From Methylotenera sp. (GTDB lineage Bacteria; Pseudomonadota; Gammaproteobacteria; Burkholderiales; Methylophilaceae), in the NCBI RefSeq assembly GCF_029945535.1, contig NZ_JAQSCU010000019.1:1-64000 (forward strand): a stretch of 64,000 nucleotides of DNA, read 5' to 3'. This document shows, piece after piece, positions 18,374 to 29,320 of this stretch (position 1 is the stretch's first letter; every line of letters begins with the position of its first letter). The notes beneath the pieces are model-generated. The model did not search any database, was not told the DNA's origin, and worked only from the letters and a program-made list of their open reading frames with translations. The position numbers and the translations under genes were made by a program.

Positions 18374-19282
18374 TTAGCCCCTAGGATGATGCATACTATG
18401 CAATTGCTTTAAACGCTCCCGCGCCACATGCGTATAAATCTGTGTAGTTGAAATATCCGAATGCCCTAACAACATTTGCACCACTCGCAAATCAGCACCG
18501 TGATTCAACAAATGCGTGGCAAATGCATGGCGCAACACATGCGGTGACATATGCTTATTAATACCAGCACGCAAGGCATAGCGCTTAATCAAATACCAGA
18601 AAGCTTGGCGCGTCATCGCCTCACCTCGATTGGTGACAAACAACGCATCGCATAAACGCTTTTGTAAAATTGCCGAGCGCGCATCACTTAGATAACGCGA
18701 AATCCAATCCACAGCCTCTTCACCCATCGGCACTAAGCGTGTTTTACTGCCCTTACCTGTAATTCGCACTATGCCGTCGCTCACGCTGACTTCTGTGACT
18801 TTGACACCCACTAACTCAGATACACGCAATCCACAGGCGTAGAGCAGCTCTAGCATCGCTCTGTCGCGCAATCCTGCTGACTCTTCCACATTAGGCGCAT
18901 TAAGTAAGGCAACGACCTCTTCTTCATTCAAGCTTTTAGGCAAGCTGCGTGGTAATTTAGGCGATTGAATTTGAATGGTCGGGTCTAGGCTGATTTTGTT
19001 ATCGCGCATTAAGTAGCGATAGAATCTGCGCATACTTGCAATCAATCGACTAATACTACGCGGCACACTTTGTGGAAATTTCACCGCGAGATATTGCTGA
19101 ATATCAGCTTGGTCTACTGTGAGTAATTGCTTATTTTGTGGTGTGAGCCAATGGGCAAATGAGGTTAAATCTAGGCGATAACTTTCTAGCGTATTTTTAG
19201 ATAAACCATCTTCTAGCCACAAATGGTCAATGAAGGTATCAAGCTCTGCTAAGTCTTGCGGCGAGAGCGTGCGCTCACTCAT
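18374..19282 (-). CDS. xerD: site-specific tyrosine recombinase XerD
   Basis: FIDHLWLEDGLSKNTLESYRLDL; HVLRHAFATHLLNHGADLRVVQMLLGHSDISTTQIYTHV. Confidence 0.96.
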   Translation of the reverse strand: MSERTLSPQDLAELDTFIDHLWLEDGLSKNTLESYRLDLTSFAHWLTPQNKQLLTVDQADIQQYLAVKFPQSVPRSISRLIASMRRFYRYLMRDNKISLDPTIQIQSPKLPRSLPKSLNEEEVVALLNAPNVEESAGLRDRAMLELLYACGLRVSELVGVKVTEVSVSDGIVRITGKGSKTRLVPMGEEAVDWISRYLSDARSAILQKRLCDALFVTNRGEAMTRQAFWYLIKRYALRAGINKHMSPHVLRHAFATHLLNHGADLRVVQMLLGHSDISTTQIYTHVARERLKQLHSMHHPRG

Positions 19283-19784
19283 GTGTATAGCCTTGCACAC
19301 CTTCATGCGCTAATAGCCAGCGTTTAATGACCAAACCATTTTCTTTACCTTGCATAAATCCGCCTATGCCATTTTGCGCAACGACGCGATGGCATGGAAT
19401 GATAAGAGGGATATTGTTTGCACCACAGGCATTTGCCACGGCGCGAGGCCCTGAGCCGATTTGGCTGGCAATCTGCCCATAGGTTGCAACTTGCCCCAAC
19501 GGAATCGCGACAATGGCCTGCCAAACGCTCTGCTGAAAGGCTGTACCGTGTTGATAGTGAAGCAATGTATGAAATTGAGTATTGGGCTGCTGTAGATATT
19601 GATTGATCTGCTCATAAGCTTGCCTGATGATGGCATTTTTTATTACGGCGGGGTGATATAGCTGCAGATGCTCTTGCGAAGGGGGTTCTGGCAACAAATC
19701 AATCCCGAGCTGATTGCCTTGCATGGCAATGGCTACCACACCAAAAGGTGCATCAATGAGGGCTTCGTACTGAGTAATCATCAT
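19275..19784 (-). CDS. ogt: methylated-DNA--protein-cysteine S-methyltransferase
   Basis: IPLGQVATYGQIASQIGSGPRAVANACGANNIPLIIPCHRVV. Confidence 0.94.
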   Translation of the reverse strand: MMITQYEALIDAPFGVVAIAMQGNQLGIDLLPEPPSQEHLQLYHPAVIKNAIIRQAYEQINQYLQQPNTQFHTLLHYQHGTAFQQSVWQAIVAIPLGQVATYGQIASQIGSGPRAVANACGANNIPLIIPCHRVVAQNGIGGFMQGKENGLVIKRWLLAHEGVQGYTHE

Positions 19785-20011
19785 GTTATGTTAAACCAAT
19801 ACAGTGCAGATGCAAACGAAAAATCATGGGCGTAAACTATAGTGATAAGACTTATATAACCAATCCATCAAGTCACCCAATGCCATAAGTAACTTTCACT
19901 ACCATCATTCCGTGCTTTCGCATGTGAATAATGTGTTTTAGCACATATATTCCACGGTGAAGACCTTTACGGTCTGACAGGGAATCTAGAGACTTTTGCA
20001 ATGTTGCTAAG

Positions 20012-20042
20012 CCTCTGGATTCCGATTTTCATCGGAATGACG
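20012..20042. repeat. REP-like hairpin
   Basis: TGGATTCCGAT-tttc-ATCGGAATGACGG. Confidence 0.75.
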
Positions 20043-20104
20043 GTAGTGAATGGTTTGTCAGACTATTTAGCGGAATAACTACAGGTATAAAACCATAGTC
20101 GTAA

Positions 20105-20138
20105 AAAAACCCAAAAGCCTTTCGACGTTTGGGTTTTT
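20105..20138 (-). terminator. terminator downstream of rplS
   Basis: AAAAACCCAAA...TTTGGGTTTTT inverted repeat. Confidence 0.75.
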
Positions 20139-20163
20139 GCTATTCAGCAATAAAGGCTTAGAT

Positions 20164-20559
20164 TTAAGCTTTTGCTTCTGGAGCCATAACTTCTTTTTCA
20201 CGTGTGAACAATTTTTCTTTAATACGTGCTGATTTACCTGAACGCTCACGTAGGTAGTAAAGTTTCGCACGGCGAACATCACCACGACGTTTAACTTCAA
20301 TGCTAGCAATTAGCGGTGAGTAAGTTTGGAATGTACGCTCAACACCTTCACCAGATGAGATTTTACGTACGATGAATGATGAGTTCAAACCACGGTTACG
20401 TTTAGCGATTACAACGCCTTCGTATGACTGCACACGTTTACGTGTACCTTCAACTACGTTCACGCCAATTACTACAGTGTCGCCTGGTGCGAAAGATGGG
20501 ATGATTTTGCCTAAACGGGCAATTTCTTCCTCTTCCAACATTTTAATAATATCTGCCAT
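20164..20559 (-). CDS. rplS: 50S ribosomal protein L19
   Basis: [71 protein letters not shown]. Confidence 0.98.
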   Translation of the reverse strand: MADIIKMLEEEEIARLGKIIPSFAPGDTVVIGVNVVEGTRKRVQSYEGVVIAKRNRGLNSSFIVRKISSGEGVERTFQTYSPLIASIEVKRRGDVRRAKLYYLRERSGKSARIKEKLFTREKEVMAPEAKA

Positions 20560-20626
20560 TTTATATCCCTTGCGGGTTCCTTTTAATTATGAAGATGCTT
20601 GTTCCTGCGCTGAACTTAATACCAAG

Positions 20627-21373
20627 TTACTCAGTATCGAGTTCTTTGAGCAGCCGTGCTTCTTCTTTCGTCAACGGCCTTGCGGCCAATAAATCGGGAC
20701 GTTGATCCCGAGTTCTTTTCAGCGACATTTTCAAACGCCACTGTTTAATCTTCGCATGATTGCCCGATGTTAAAACATCCGGCACTTTCACGCCTTTATA
20801 TTCTTCTGGCCTAGTGTAGTGCGGGCAATCTAACAAGCCATCTACAAATGAGTCTTCAATGGCCGAATCACTATCGCCTAAACTGCCCGGCAAGAGCCTG
20901 ACAATCGCGTCCATCAAAGCCATGGCAGGTAACTCACCACCACTTAACACATAATCGCCAATGGAGATTTCCTCATCCACTAGCGCGTCTATCAATCGTT
21001 GGTCTACACCTTCATAACGACTGGCTAACAACACTAAACCTTGTTTCTTGCTTAACTGCATGACTTTTTCATGCGTCAACGGTTTACCTGCTGGTGAAAG
21101 ATGGATCACCCAACTTTCGATATTCTTTTCAGCTTGGCTTACTTTCGCTGAACCAATGGCTTGCTCTAATGGCTCAACCAGCATCACCATACCAGGGCCG
21201 CCACCATAAGGCCTATCGTCTACCGTTTTATGATTATCTGTTGTGAAATCACGTGGATTCCAAAACTGCACATCATAAATCTTTTGCTGTAATGCTCTAC
21301 TGGTAATACCATATTTGGTAATGGCATCAAACATTTCAGGAAACAGCGTTATGACGTCAAATTTAAAAGCCAT
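20627..21373 (-). CDS. trmD: tRNA (guanine-N1)-methyltransferase
   Basis: [57 protein letters not shown]. Confidence 0.98.
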   Translation of the reverse strand: MAFKFDVITLFPEMFDAITKYGITSRALQQKIYDVQFWNPRDFTTDNHKTVDDRPYGGGPGMVMLVEPLEQAIGSAKVSQAEKNIESWVIHLSPAGKPLTHEKVMQLSKKQGLVLLASRYEGVDQRLIDALVDEEISIGDYVLSGGELPAMALMDAIVRLLPGSLGDSDSAIEDSFVDGLLDCPHYTRPEEYKGVKVPDVLTSGNHAKIKQWRLKMSLKRTRDQRPDLLAARPLTKEEARLLKELDTE

Positions 21374-21410
21374 CATCAAACTTGGACGACATGAAATTTA
21401 AACAGCATGA

Positions 21411-21998
21411 TTAGAAATCTGCATCCCAATCCACCAACATCGTTTTTGCCGCTAGATCAACTTCAAGGACTACATCGTCAATAAACGGTATTAATCTCTC
21501 TTGCGGTTTTTCTTTAGCTATAGTCTTATCGGCTGGAGCATCCTGCTGAACGGCATCTGCACGTACAGCAATCACATCATTTGCGCCAGTTTCAAACACA
21601 TCAACTATCAGGCCAAAATCAACTTCCTGCTTATTCTTAACGCGTAAACCAATCAAGTCTGACCAGTAATACTCATTCTCGTCAGCTTCAGGCAATTGTT
21701 CTCTAGGCACTGCGATTTGCTTACCCTTGCAAGCAAGCGCAGCATCGCGATCATCTATGCCTTTTAGCTTAACAACAAGCACATCATTGTGAGTTTTGGC
21801 GGTTTCAACAACCATTTCACGCCAATCGTCGCCTTTGCCTAGCCACCAAGTTTCGTAATCAAATAGACCGTCAAACGCTTCTGTATCTGGCACAATTTTT
21901 AGCCAGCCAAAAACGCCGTAGGGCGCAACTATGCGCCCCATGACTACCATATCAGTGCTTGTTTGCTGAGTGTTTGCCAAAATCTTAGTAGCTGCCAA
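21411..21998 (-). CDS. rimM: ribosome maturation factor RimM
   Basis: VVMGRIVAPYGVFGWLKI; YYWSDLIGLRV; between trmD and rpsP. Confidence 0.95.
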   Translation of the reverse strand: MAATKILANTQQTSTDMVVMGRIVAPYGVFGWLKIVPDTEAFDGLFDYETWWLGKGDDWREMVVETAKTHNDVLVVKLKGIDDRDAALACKGKQIAVPREQLPEADENEYYWSDLIGLRVKNKQEVDFGLIVDVFETGANDVIAVRADAVQQDAPADKTIAKEKPQERLIPFIDDVVLEVDLAAKTMLVDWDADF

Positions 21999-22054
21999 AA
22001 TTACCCACAGACTGAATCAGTCGCTCGGTGACACACATCACCTGAGCGATGATA

Positions 22055-22555
22055 TTAAGCGTCTGCAGCTGGTGTTTCAGCTACTTCTGCAGCAGCTTCA
22101 ACTGGAGCAGCGGCAGCTTCGGCCTCAGCAGCTTTTGCTGCGGCTGCAGCTTCAGCGGCCTGTGTAGCTTCTTCAGCGGCTTTCGCATCTGCTTCAGCTT
22201 TAGCAGCATCTGCAGCAGCTTTAAGTTTTGCAGCTTCAGCAGCAGCAATTTTAGCTTTTACAGCATCAGCTTTAGCAGCATCTTTTGCTTTAGCAGCAAT
22301 AGCGTACTCTGGACCTTTAGCGTGAAATTTAACCAAACGCGCTACTGTATCAGACAACTGTGCACCTTGACCTTGCCAAAATGTAACACGCTCTTGATCT
22401 ACACGAAGCGCTTCTGCACCAGCTTTTGCTGATGGGTTGTAAAAACCAACACGCTCGATAAAGCGGCCATCACGACGATTGCGTGAATCTGCCACTACCA
22501 CGTTGTAGAAAGGAGTTTTTTTCGCGCCACCACGAGCTAAACGAATAATAACCAT
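22055..22555 (-). CDS. rpsP: 30S ribosomal protein S16 with long Ala-rich C-terminal extension
   Basis: [41 protein letters not shown] is the S16 core; about 80 further residues are Ala/Lys/Glu low complexity. Confidence 0.96.
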   Translation of the reverse strand: MVIIRLARGGAKKTPFYNVVVADSRNRRDGRFIERVGFYNPSAKAGAEALRVDQERVTFWQGQGAQLSDTVARLVKFHAKGPEYAIAAKAKDAAKADAVKAKIAAAEAAKLKAAADAAKAEADAKAAEEATQAAEAAAAAKAAEAEAAAAPVEAAAEVAETPAADA

Positions 22556-22718
22556 AATCTTTGTTCTCTTTTAGAAAATTTTAAAGCAGAAAGGCGCGGA
22601 TTTTACGTTATTAATGATGGGTTTGGCAAGTAGTTTGTGCATTAATACCATAATTAATCTTTGTGTAAAATCGATAGTTTTAAAACTGCGCTGCTTATAC
22701 ACAGTCTTAGCGCCACGT

Positions 22719-23411
22719 TTAGTTGTGTTTTTTATATCGTGTTGGGTCTGCCAAGCCTGCTGCAGCAAAACCTTCCCGCCTTAAACGGCATGAGTCACAC
22801 AATCCACATGCCTCACCATGGCTGTCTGCTTGATAGCAAGAAACAGTCATCGCGTAATCCACACCGAGCTCTGTGCCCAGCGTGACTATTTGTGCTTTTG
22901 TCATATCAATCAATGGTGCATGAATAGTAATTGCATGACCCTCCACTGCGCTCTTAGTTGCTAGATTCGCCATGGCTTGAAATGCCTTGACATATTCGCC
23001 ACGGCAATCCGGGTAACCTGAATAGTCCAGTGCATTCACGCCGATAAAAATATCCTGACTTTTTAACACTTCTGCCCATGCTAAAGCTAAAGACAACATA
23101 ATAGTGTTTCGCGCGGGCACGTATGTGATTGGTATGCCAGCAGTTTCGCTTTCTGGCACCGCAATCGCATCATCGGTTAATGCAGACCCGCCAAATAAAG
23201 ATAAATCTAAATTCGCGGTTTTATGTGCTGCTGCGCCCATAACATTGGCAACGTTTTTAGCTGCATGCAATTCAGCAATATGGCGCTGATGATAATCTAA
23301 GCTTAAGCAATAGCAATCAAAACCTTGAGATTTGGCAATCGCAAGACAGGTAGCGGAATCTAACCCGCCAGAAAGAAGTACGACTGCATTCTTTTTTGTT
23401 TTATTTTCCAT
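22719..23411 (-). CDS. queC: 7-cyano-7-deazaguanine synthase
   Basis: [47 protein letters not shown]. Confidence 0.97.
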   Translation of the reverse strand: MENKTKKNAVVLLSGGLDSATCLAIAKSQGFDCYCLSLDYHQRHIAELHAAKNVANVMGAAAHKTANLDLSLFGGSALTDDAIAVPESETAGIPITYVPARNTIMLSLALAWAEVLKSQDIFIGVNALDYSGYPDCRGEYVKAFQAMANLATKSAVEGHAITIHAPLIDMTKAQIVTLGTELGVDYAMTVSCYQADSHGEACGLCDSCRLRREGFAAAGLADPTRYKKHN

Positions 23412-23437
23412 ATTTGAATCCATACCGAAACTACAAC

Positions 23438-24076
23438 CTAAACCCCAGGCTTTTCGCCCCATAATATTTTATGCAATTGAACTTGCATACGCACAGGTAA
23501 TTTATCCGCCAGCACCCACTCAGCTAGGTCGGTAGGACTCACTTGACTATAGACTGGCGAGAATAACACGGGACATTTTTCGGCAATTTTATGCGTACTT
23601 AATAAATCTCTCGCCCATTGGTAATCTTCTCGACTACACAGTACAAACTTCACTTCATCTGAGCTTTTCAAATGATCTAAATTGCTCCAGACGTTATTTT
23701 TTAGCTCGCCTGAATCTGGTGTTTTGACATCTAATATTACAGAAACACGTTTATCTACTGGGCTAATATCAATCGCGCCGCCTGTTTCTAAGGATACGTT
23801 GTAGCCTGCATCACATAAATCTTTTAACAATACATGGCAATCTTTTTGCGCTAGCGGCTCACCGCCCGTCACTGTGACGTATTTTGTGCCGAATTCTGCG
23901 ACCTTAGCCAAAATATCAGCAATCTCAATATTGCTGCCGCCACTAAATGCATAAGCGGTATCGCAATACACACAGCGCATTGGGCAGCCTGTTAAGCGCA
24001 CGAATACTGTGGGCAATCCTACGCGTGAGGACTCGCCTTGTATTGAGTAGAAGATTTCGTGGACTTTGAGTTTCAT
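23438..24076 (-). CDS. queE: 7-carboxy-7-deazaguanine synthase (radical SAM)
   Basis: [41 protein letters not shown]. Confidence 0.97.
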   Translation of the reverse strand: MKLKVHEIFYSIQGESSRVGLPTVFVRLTGCPMRCVYCDTAYAFSGGSNIEIADILAKVAEFGTKYVTVTGGEPLAQKDCHVLLKDLCDAGYNVSLETGGAIDISPVDKRVSVILDVKTPDSGELKNNVWSNLDHLKSSDEVKFVLCSREDYQWARDLLSTHKIAEKCPVLFSPVYSQVSPTDLAEWVLADKLPVRMQVQLHKILWGEKPGV

Positions 24077-24120
24077 TACTTAAGTTTCATTAATGCTTAA
24101 TATGCCAGAGAACTGATTGT

Positions 24121-24152
24121 ATAAAAAAATAGCGCCAACTTGAATTGGCGCC
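24121..24152 (-). terminator. terminator of the tol-pal-cpoB operon or adjacent transcript
   Basis: GCGCCAA-cttgaa-TTGGCGC with minus-strand T-run. Confidence 0.7.
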
Positions 24153-24284
24153 ATTGTAACTTAAATATGGATTTACTTAAATTGAGCTAAGCTAATGTTT
24201 TAGCAATAGAACTTATTTCAATAGCCGCCAATGAAATAGGTGTTAATTAAAATACCATTAACTAAATACCAAATTAAATATAAG

Positions 24285-25133
24285 TTACTTAATCGCCTCT
24301 AATGCTTTCAATCGCTTTTGTGCGGTAGGCGTTACTTCGCTATTCGGAAACTGAGCAATTAAATCGCGCAAAGTTTTTTTCGCACCCGGCACTAGGCCTA
24401 ATTGAATTTGACTATTCGCCATATTCAACATCGCATCTGGTACTTTTGGGCTTTCTGGATGCAAGTCTATTACTTTTTGTTGTGTAGCAATGGCAGACTT
24501 GTAGTTTTTTAAGGCAAATTGTGAATAACCTAAGCCATAAGTCGCCTCTGCTGCCAGCGTGCTGTTTGGGTAGTCTTTTAAGAATTTATCATAAGCATTA
24601 AACGCATCTTTATGCTTAGACTCTTTGGATAAACCATTAGCCAGCTCTAGCAATTGATACTCTTGCGTATTTTTAGCTGGTGCGGCTGCCACCACTGGGG
24701 TTGACTGTGGCGCTGACGCATCACTTGAACCCGCTGCTGCAGGAGTAGCGCCGCTTTCTAGCTTGCGCAAACGTGTATCAGTATCACCATACAAATCTTT
24801 TTGTCTTTGCTGAGTCGCATCGACATTATGATTTGCCACTTCTAGATCGCCTTTAAGCCTTGCTACTTCTTGCCTCAAAGACTCGATCTGATTCTGCATT
24901 TCCATCAAGCCACCACCTTTAGTGATGGCTTCAATGGCTTGCAAACGCTGCTCGAAGTTCTTTTTTACATTCGCTAACTCAGTCTGATTCGCCTGATCCT
25001 GGCTATTCATTGTCGTTTCAACTTCAAGAATCTTTTTGCGCGCTTCTTTGTCGTCAAACAAAGCCGCATGGCCACTTATTGCAAATAGCTGCGCAGACAA
25101 TAACACACTAGCCAGTATCAGTTTCTTCATCAT
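24285..25133 (-). CDS. cpoB: cell division coordinator CpoB / YbgF
   Basis: Signal peptide, coiled coil, TPR (EYQLLELANGLSKESKHKDAFNAYDKFLKDYPNSTLAAEATYGLGYSQFALKNY); adjacent to pal. Confidence 0.93.
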   Translation of the reverse strand: MMKKLILASVLLSAQLFAISGHAALFDDKEARKKILEVETTMNSQDQANQTELANVKKNFEQRLQAIEAITKGGGLMEMQNQIESLRQEVARLKGDLEVANHNVDATQQRQKDLYGDTDTRLRKLESGATPAAAGSSDASAPQSTPVVAAAPAKNTQEYQLLELANGLSKESKHKDAFNAYDKFLKDYPNSTLAAEATYGLGYSQFALKNYKSAIATQQKVIDLHPESPKVPDAMLNMANSQIQLGLVPGAKKTLRDLIAQFPNSEVTPTAQKRLKALEAIK

Positions 25134-25179
25134 ACTTTTTAAGTCCTAAATAGTTAGCTCTAAGTCAACGATCTTACAA

Positions 25180-25755
25180 TTACTCGTTTTCGTAGACTAC
25201 ATCTACACGACGATTTTGTTTTGAACATGCATCATCCGCACAGCCTTCTGTCGCTTTTTCTTCACCAAAGCTTACTGTTTCAATTTGTGCATCTTGCACG
25301 CCAAGTAAGTTAAGTGATTTTTTCACAGCGACTGAACGGCGTTGACCTAATGACAAGTTGTACTCACGAGTACCGCGTTCATCGGTATTGCCTTGTAGAA
25401 TTACTTTTGCTGAAGAGTGTGCTAGCAAGTATTTAGCATGTGCCTCAATGAGCGGACGGAATTCAGCTTTAACTGCATCGCTATCAAAATCAAAATAAAC
25501 ATTACGTTTAGACAAAATATTGTTCGGATCTTTTAGCGGGTTATTGCCTGAATCTGTCGCATTACCATCAATCGCCACTTCTTTAACGGCTGAAGTATCT
25601 GCACCTGTATTTTCTGCAGGTTTAGTCACTTGAGCTGGACTTTTATCTTCCACAGTCACAGGCTTAGTGTTCATTGGTGTGCTTTTGCAAGCGCTTAATA
25701 CCAATGCAAGCAATAAGCTGCTTAGTAACTTAGTGTTCCATGTAGATTTATTCAT
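25180..25755 (-). CDS. pal: peptidoglycan-associated lipoprotein Pal
   Basis: Lipobox LVLSACKS; OmpA-like VILQGNTDERGTREYNLSLGQRRSVAVKKSL. Confidence 0.96.
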   Translation of the reverse strand: MNKSTWNTKLLSSLLLALVLSACKSTPMNTKPVTVEDKSPAQVTKPAENTGADTSAVKEVAIDGNATDSGNNPLKDPNNILSKRNVYFDFDSDAVKAEFRPLIEAHAKYLLAHSSAKVILQGNTDERGTREYNLSLGQRRSVAVKKSLNLLGVQDAQIETVSFGEEKATEGCADDACSKQNRRVDVVYENE

Positions 25756-25880
25756 ATTACTCTCCTCAAGATGTCATGCTTTATAAAATATACTTAAACT
25801 TAATTATTTCTATTACTCGAATTACAACTATTTTTACTACTGAATATCTATTCAAAACGCCTACTACTTATCTAATAGAA

Positions 25881-27185
25881 CTATTTAATTAACGGTCCCC
25901 AAGCAGGTTCACGAATATCACCACCAGATTCATTCAAGCGTTGCTTCACGCGACCATCTGCCGATACTGCTGCTAAAGCACCATGTCCGCTGGAACGTGT
26001 TGCATACAGAATCACACGACCATTGGGCGCAAAACTTGGCGATTCATCTTGCGAGCCATCACTTAATAGTTGCACTTGCCCTGTTGTTAAGTCTTGTAGC
26101 GCTACACGGAACTTACCACCATCATTACGTATCATTGCCAATGACTTACCATCCGGTGAGAAACGTGGGCTAACGTTATACGCACCCTCAAAAGTCACAC
26201 GTTGCGGATCTCCGCCGTTAGCAGAAACTTTATAGATTTGCGGCTTTCCACCACGGTCTGAAGTAAAGTATATCCACTTAGCATCCGATGACCAAGTCGG
26301 CTCGGTGTCAATCGCATTGCCCTTAGTAATACGACTCAAACCAGAGCCATCAGCATTGATAGTATATACCTGAGAGTTTGCACCATAAGTGAGTACGATA
26401 GCCAATTTACTGCCATCTGGTGACCATGCTGGCGCGCTATTATTCCCTTTAAAACCAGCTAATACAGTGCGTTGACCACTTAAAGACTGCACATAAATAA
26501 TCGGCTTTTTCTTTTCAAAAGACACATAGGCAATTTTATTGCCTTCTGGTGACCATGCTGGCGAAATAATAGGCTCTTTTGATGACACCATGGTCAAAGG
26601 ATTTGCGCCATCGGCATCTGCTACTTTGAGCATATAACGGTCATTCGCCTTAGTGATGTAAGCGATGCGGCTCGCAAAGATGCCTGATTCGCCAGTCAGT
26701 TTCTGATAAATCACATCCGCAATTTTATGTGCAGTTGTTCTTAGTTGATTGGGTGCAATATTGTACTGCATGCCGGTTAGTTGGCTTTGCTTAAGCACGT
26801 CTGCTAACTGAAACGTGACCTTCAAACGGTTATTCGGCAATGTTTCTACCACGCCTACTGCCATGGCCTGCGCTTGCAGATTTGCCCACTCTGAATATTT
26901 GATTTGCGTGATATCGGTAGGTTTATTCACCACGCCGCCAGTTTCTAACACGCGAAATAAACCGCTGCGTTTCAAATCTGCCGCAATAATGCTGCTAATG
27001 TTGTCTGTGCTATTACCACTTTGCTCAAATGGCACAATGGCGATTGGCACTTGCTGCGCACCACCGCCACTAATTTCAATTTCTAATGCTGCATTAGCTA
27101 ATGATGAGATAAACAGGCTTGCAGAAAATATAGCTAAATTAAGTAATTTGGTGAACTGCAATCTTGAAAATTTAGGGTTATGCAT
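25881..27185 (-). CDS. tolB: Tol-Pal system beta-propeller protein TolB
   Basis: PAWSPDGSKLAIVLT repeats; PTWSSDAKWIYFTSDRGGKPQIYKVSANGGDPQRVTFEG. Confidence 0.97.
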   Translation of the reverse strand: MHNPKFSRLQFTKLLNLAIFSASLFISSLANAALEIEISGGGAQQVPIAIVPFEQSGNSTDNISSIIAADLKRSGLFRVLETGGVVNKPTDITQIKYSEWANLQAQAMAVGVVETLPNNRLKVTFQLADVLKQSQLTGMQYNIAPNQLRTTAHKIADVIYQKLTGESGIFASRIAYITKANDRYMLKVADADGANPLTMVSSKEPIISPAWSPEGNKIAYVSFEKKKPIIYVQSLSGQRTVLAGFKGNNSAPAWSPDGSKLAIVLTYGANSQVYTINADGSGLSRITKGNAIDTEPTWSSDAKWIYFTSDRGGKPQIYKVSANGGDPQRVTFEGAYNVSPRFSPDGKSLAMIRNDGGKFRVALQDLTTGQVQLLSDGSQDESPSFAPNGRVILYATRSSGHGALAAVSADGRVKQRLNESGGDIREPAWGPLIK

Positions 27186-27368
27186 AGGCTATGTTTAATG
27201 TCTTTAATTAATCATTCATTAAAATTTAAGAATTGGAACTCAGAACCCGTAACTTAGTTCTCATTGAATTCCAATCCAAGCTTATTTTGACGCCTCAAGC
27301 ATTTTGACGCCACACGATTTACACTTTGTTACATTCAAACACGCTTTTATAAGACGTGAAAAACCAAC

Positions 27369-28202
27369 TTAATCATTAGGGCGGAATTTTAAATTTAAGT
27401 TTCTAAATTGAGAGAAAAGCGATGGATCATTAGGTAGCGGCAATGGCTCAGAAGCCATAATTGCCCGTTCCACGGCTTCATCACAGGCTGCGCTACCGCT
27501 TGATTTAACCAGTTTAGGGCTGCCACTTAACTCACCTGTTGGTAGCAAGCCTATATCAAATCTAAGCTCCGGGTTACCTTCACCACACAGCGTTTTATTG
27601 ACATTACCTTTAATTTTAGCCTGTATTTTATTCTTGAACTCACCTACTACACCCGCATTGGCTGAGGCTTTAGATGATAAAGCTTGTTGTTCCCCTGCTG
27701 TTTTTTCTTCCGCTAATGCCTCTTGTTGTAGCTTCTTTAAGGCGTCATTCGGTTTATTTACTTTTACAGCAGGCTTCGCATCATCTTTAAGTGCTTCTAG
27801 CTTTAGCGCATCAAGCTGTTTCTTTAGTTCTAAAGCTTTCTCTTTTTTAAGTTGGTCTTCCGCTTTTTTCAACTCTAATGCTTTTTTCTTTTTTTCTAGC
27901 GCAATGTCGACTTGCGGCTCTTCTTTTGGCTTTTCTTCTACGATGGGTTTAGGTTCTGGCTTAATCTCTTCTTTAACAATCGGCTTTGGCTCTGGCTGTA
28001 CTATTGGTTGCACTACTGGCTCAGGTGCTGGTGCGGTTTGATTAGGGATGCTATCCCACAGCTCAACTTCTGTGACATTTAAAGTAGTGTGTGCGGCTTT
28101 CCAGTTAAATGAAATCAGCAATGCACCAAGTAAAGCCAGATGCACAGCAATTGCTAGCCCGCCAGCCTTCCAAGAAACTTCTTTTTCGTACGTTCTAATC
28201 AT
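27369..28202 (-). CDS. tolA: cell envelope integrity protein TolA / TonB-like
   Basis: N-terminal TM, Pro/Lys/Glu/Ala-rich middle, TonB-like C-terminus; tolQRAB order. Confidence 0.92.
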   Translation of the reverse strand: MIRTYEKEVSWKAGGLAIAVHLALLGALLISFNWKAAHTTLNVTEVELWDSIPNQTAPAPEPVVQPIVQPEPKPIVKEEIKPEPKPIVEEKPKEEPQVDIALEKKKKALELKKAEDQLKKEKALELKKQLDALKLEALKDDAKPAVKVNKPNDALKKLQQEALAEEKTAGEQQALSSKASANAGVVGEFKNKIQAKIKGNVNKTLCGEGNPELRFDIGLLPTGELSGSPKLVKSSGSAACDEAVERAIMASEPLPLPNDPSLFSQFRNLNLKFRPND

Positions 28203-28237
28203 TTTAATAAACTGGCCATATTAATAGTTCTGCGAGC

Positions 28238-28636
28238 TTATTTCGCTGGCGCTAACAATAGCCCAACTTTATCCACTTTGTTCTGTTTGAGTAAATCCAT
28301 CACACCTATCACATCGTCGTACTTAACATTTTTATCTGCGGCAATCACGACCGAACGCTCTGGTGATTTTGTAAGCGCTTGGCGCACAGCCAGCAGCAAT
28401 TCATCGCGCGGCATAGGCTTACTGTCGAACTCTATTTTGTGATTGAGTTTAACCGTGAGTACCAATGGAGGCACTTGCGGTTGCTTTAAAGCCTGACCTA
28501 CTTTAGGTAAATCGACCACGCCAGGGTTAGTCATAGGTGCGGTGACCATAAAAATAACCAGTAGCACCAAAGTCACATCAATGTAGGGCACTACATTGAT
28601 TTGATTCATCACGCGACGTTTGCGAGTACGCGCCAT
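28238..28636 (-). CDS. tolR: TolR
   Basis: MNQINVVPYIDVTLVLLVIFMVTAPM ExbD/TolR signature. Confidence 0.96.
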   Translation of the reverse strand: MARTRKRRVMNQINVVPYIDVTLVLLVIFMVTAPMTNPGVVDLPKVGQALKQPQVPPLVLTVKLNHKIEFDSKPMPRDELLLAVRQALTKSPERSVVIAADKNVKYDDVIGVMDLLKQNKVDKVGLLLAPAK

Positions 28637-28639
28637 GAT

Positions 28640-29320
28640 TTAGCTCTTTCTTTGCAGAATATTAGTGAACTCTTCCATAAAGCTTTCGTAACGTACAGAA
28701 AGCCTATCGACTGAACTGGCAAAACGGTTATAAGCAATGACGGCTGGAATCGCCGCAAACAGACCGATTGCAGTTGCTACCAAAGCTTCGGCAATGCCAG
28801 GAGCGACTTGGCTAAGGGTTGCTTGTGCCACATTAGACAAACCTCGAAACGCATTCATAATGCCCCACACTGTGCCAAATAAGCCGATATATGGGCTCAC
28901 AGAGCCAACTGAGGCTAGAAACGGCAGATGTGCATCCAGATCGTCTAACTCACGGTTATAGGCAGCCCGCATTGCGCGACGAGAGCCTTCCATTACATCA
29001 GAAACATCCATCGTCGTTTGCTGTTTGTGACGTACATATTCCCTAAAACCCGCTTCAAATATACTTGCCATGCCTTGTGGTTTTCGACGGCTTGAGGCGA
29101 GGCCTTCAAATAGTTTATTCAAATCACCACCGGACCAAAATGCTTTTTCAAAGTCTTCCGCATTAGTCTCAGCTTTTTTAATCGTTGCCAGTTTGATGAA
29201 AATATACCACCAAGAAAATAGTGAGGTGCCTATTAACACCAGAAGCACCATCTGCACAGGCAGGCTGGCACCAGCCACTAGCGAAAAAATAGACATATCA
29301 TTGGCCGCGCTTATACTCAT
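28640..29320 (-). CDS. tolQ: TolQ
   Basis: LPFLASVGSVSPYIGLFGTVWGIMNAF MotA/TolQ/ExbB signature. Confidence 0.97.
   Translation of the reverse strand: MSISAANDMSIFSLVAGASLPVQMVLLVLIGTSLFSWWYIFIKLATIKKAETNAEDFEKAFWSGGDLNKLFEGLASSRRKPQGMASIFEAGFREYVRHKQQTTMDVSDVMEGSRRAMRAAYNRELDDLDAHLPFLASVGSVSPYIGLFGTVWGIMNAFRGLSNVAQATLSQVAPGIAEALVATAIGLFAAIPAVIAYNRFASSVDRLSVRYESFMEEFTNILQRKS

Noticed and set aside
18374-19282. XerD as the integrase of the tRNA island
   Set aside because: Sequence and context match the chromosomal dimer-resolution XerD; it is about 8.5 kb away across core genes and not linked to the island.
20079-20309. 76-aa minus-strand ORF
   Set aside because: Overlaps the rplS terminator and the 3' end of rplS in a different frame.
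22049-22432. 127-aa Cys/Ser/Phe-rich plus-strand ORF
   Set aside because: Antisense shadow of the Ala-rich rpsP tail (GCA/GCT codons read in reverse).
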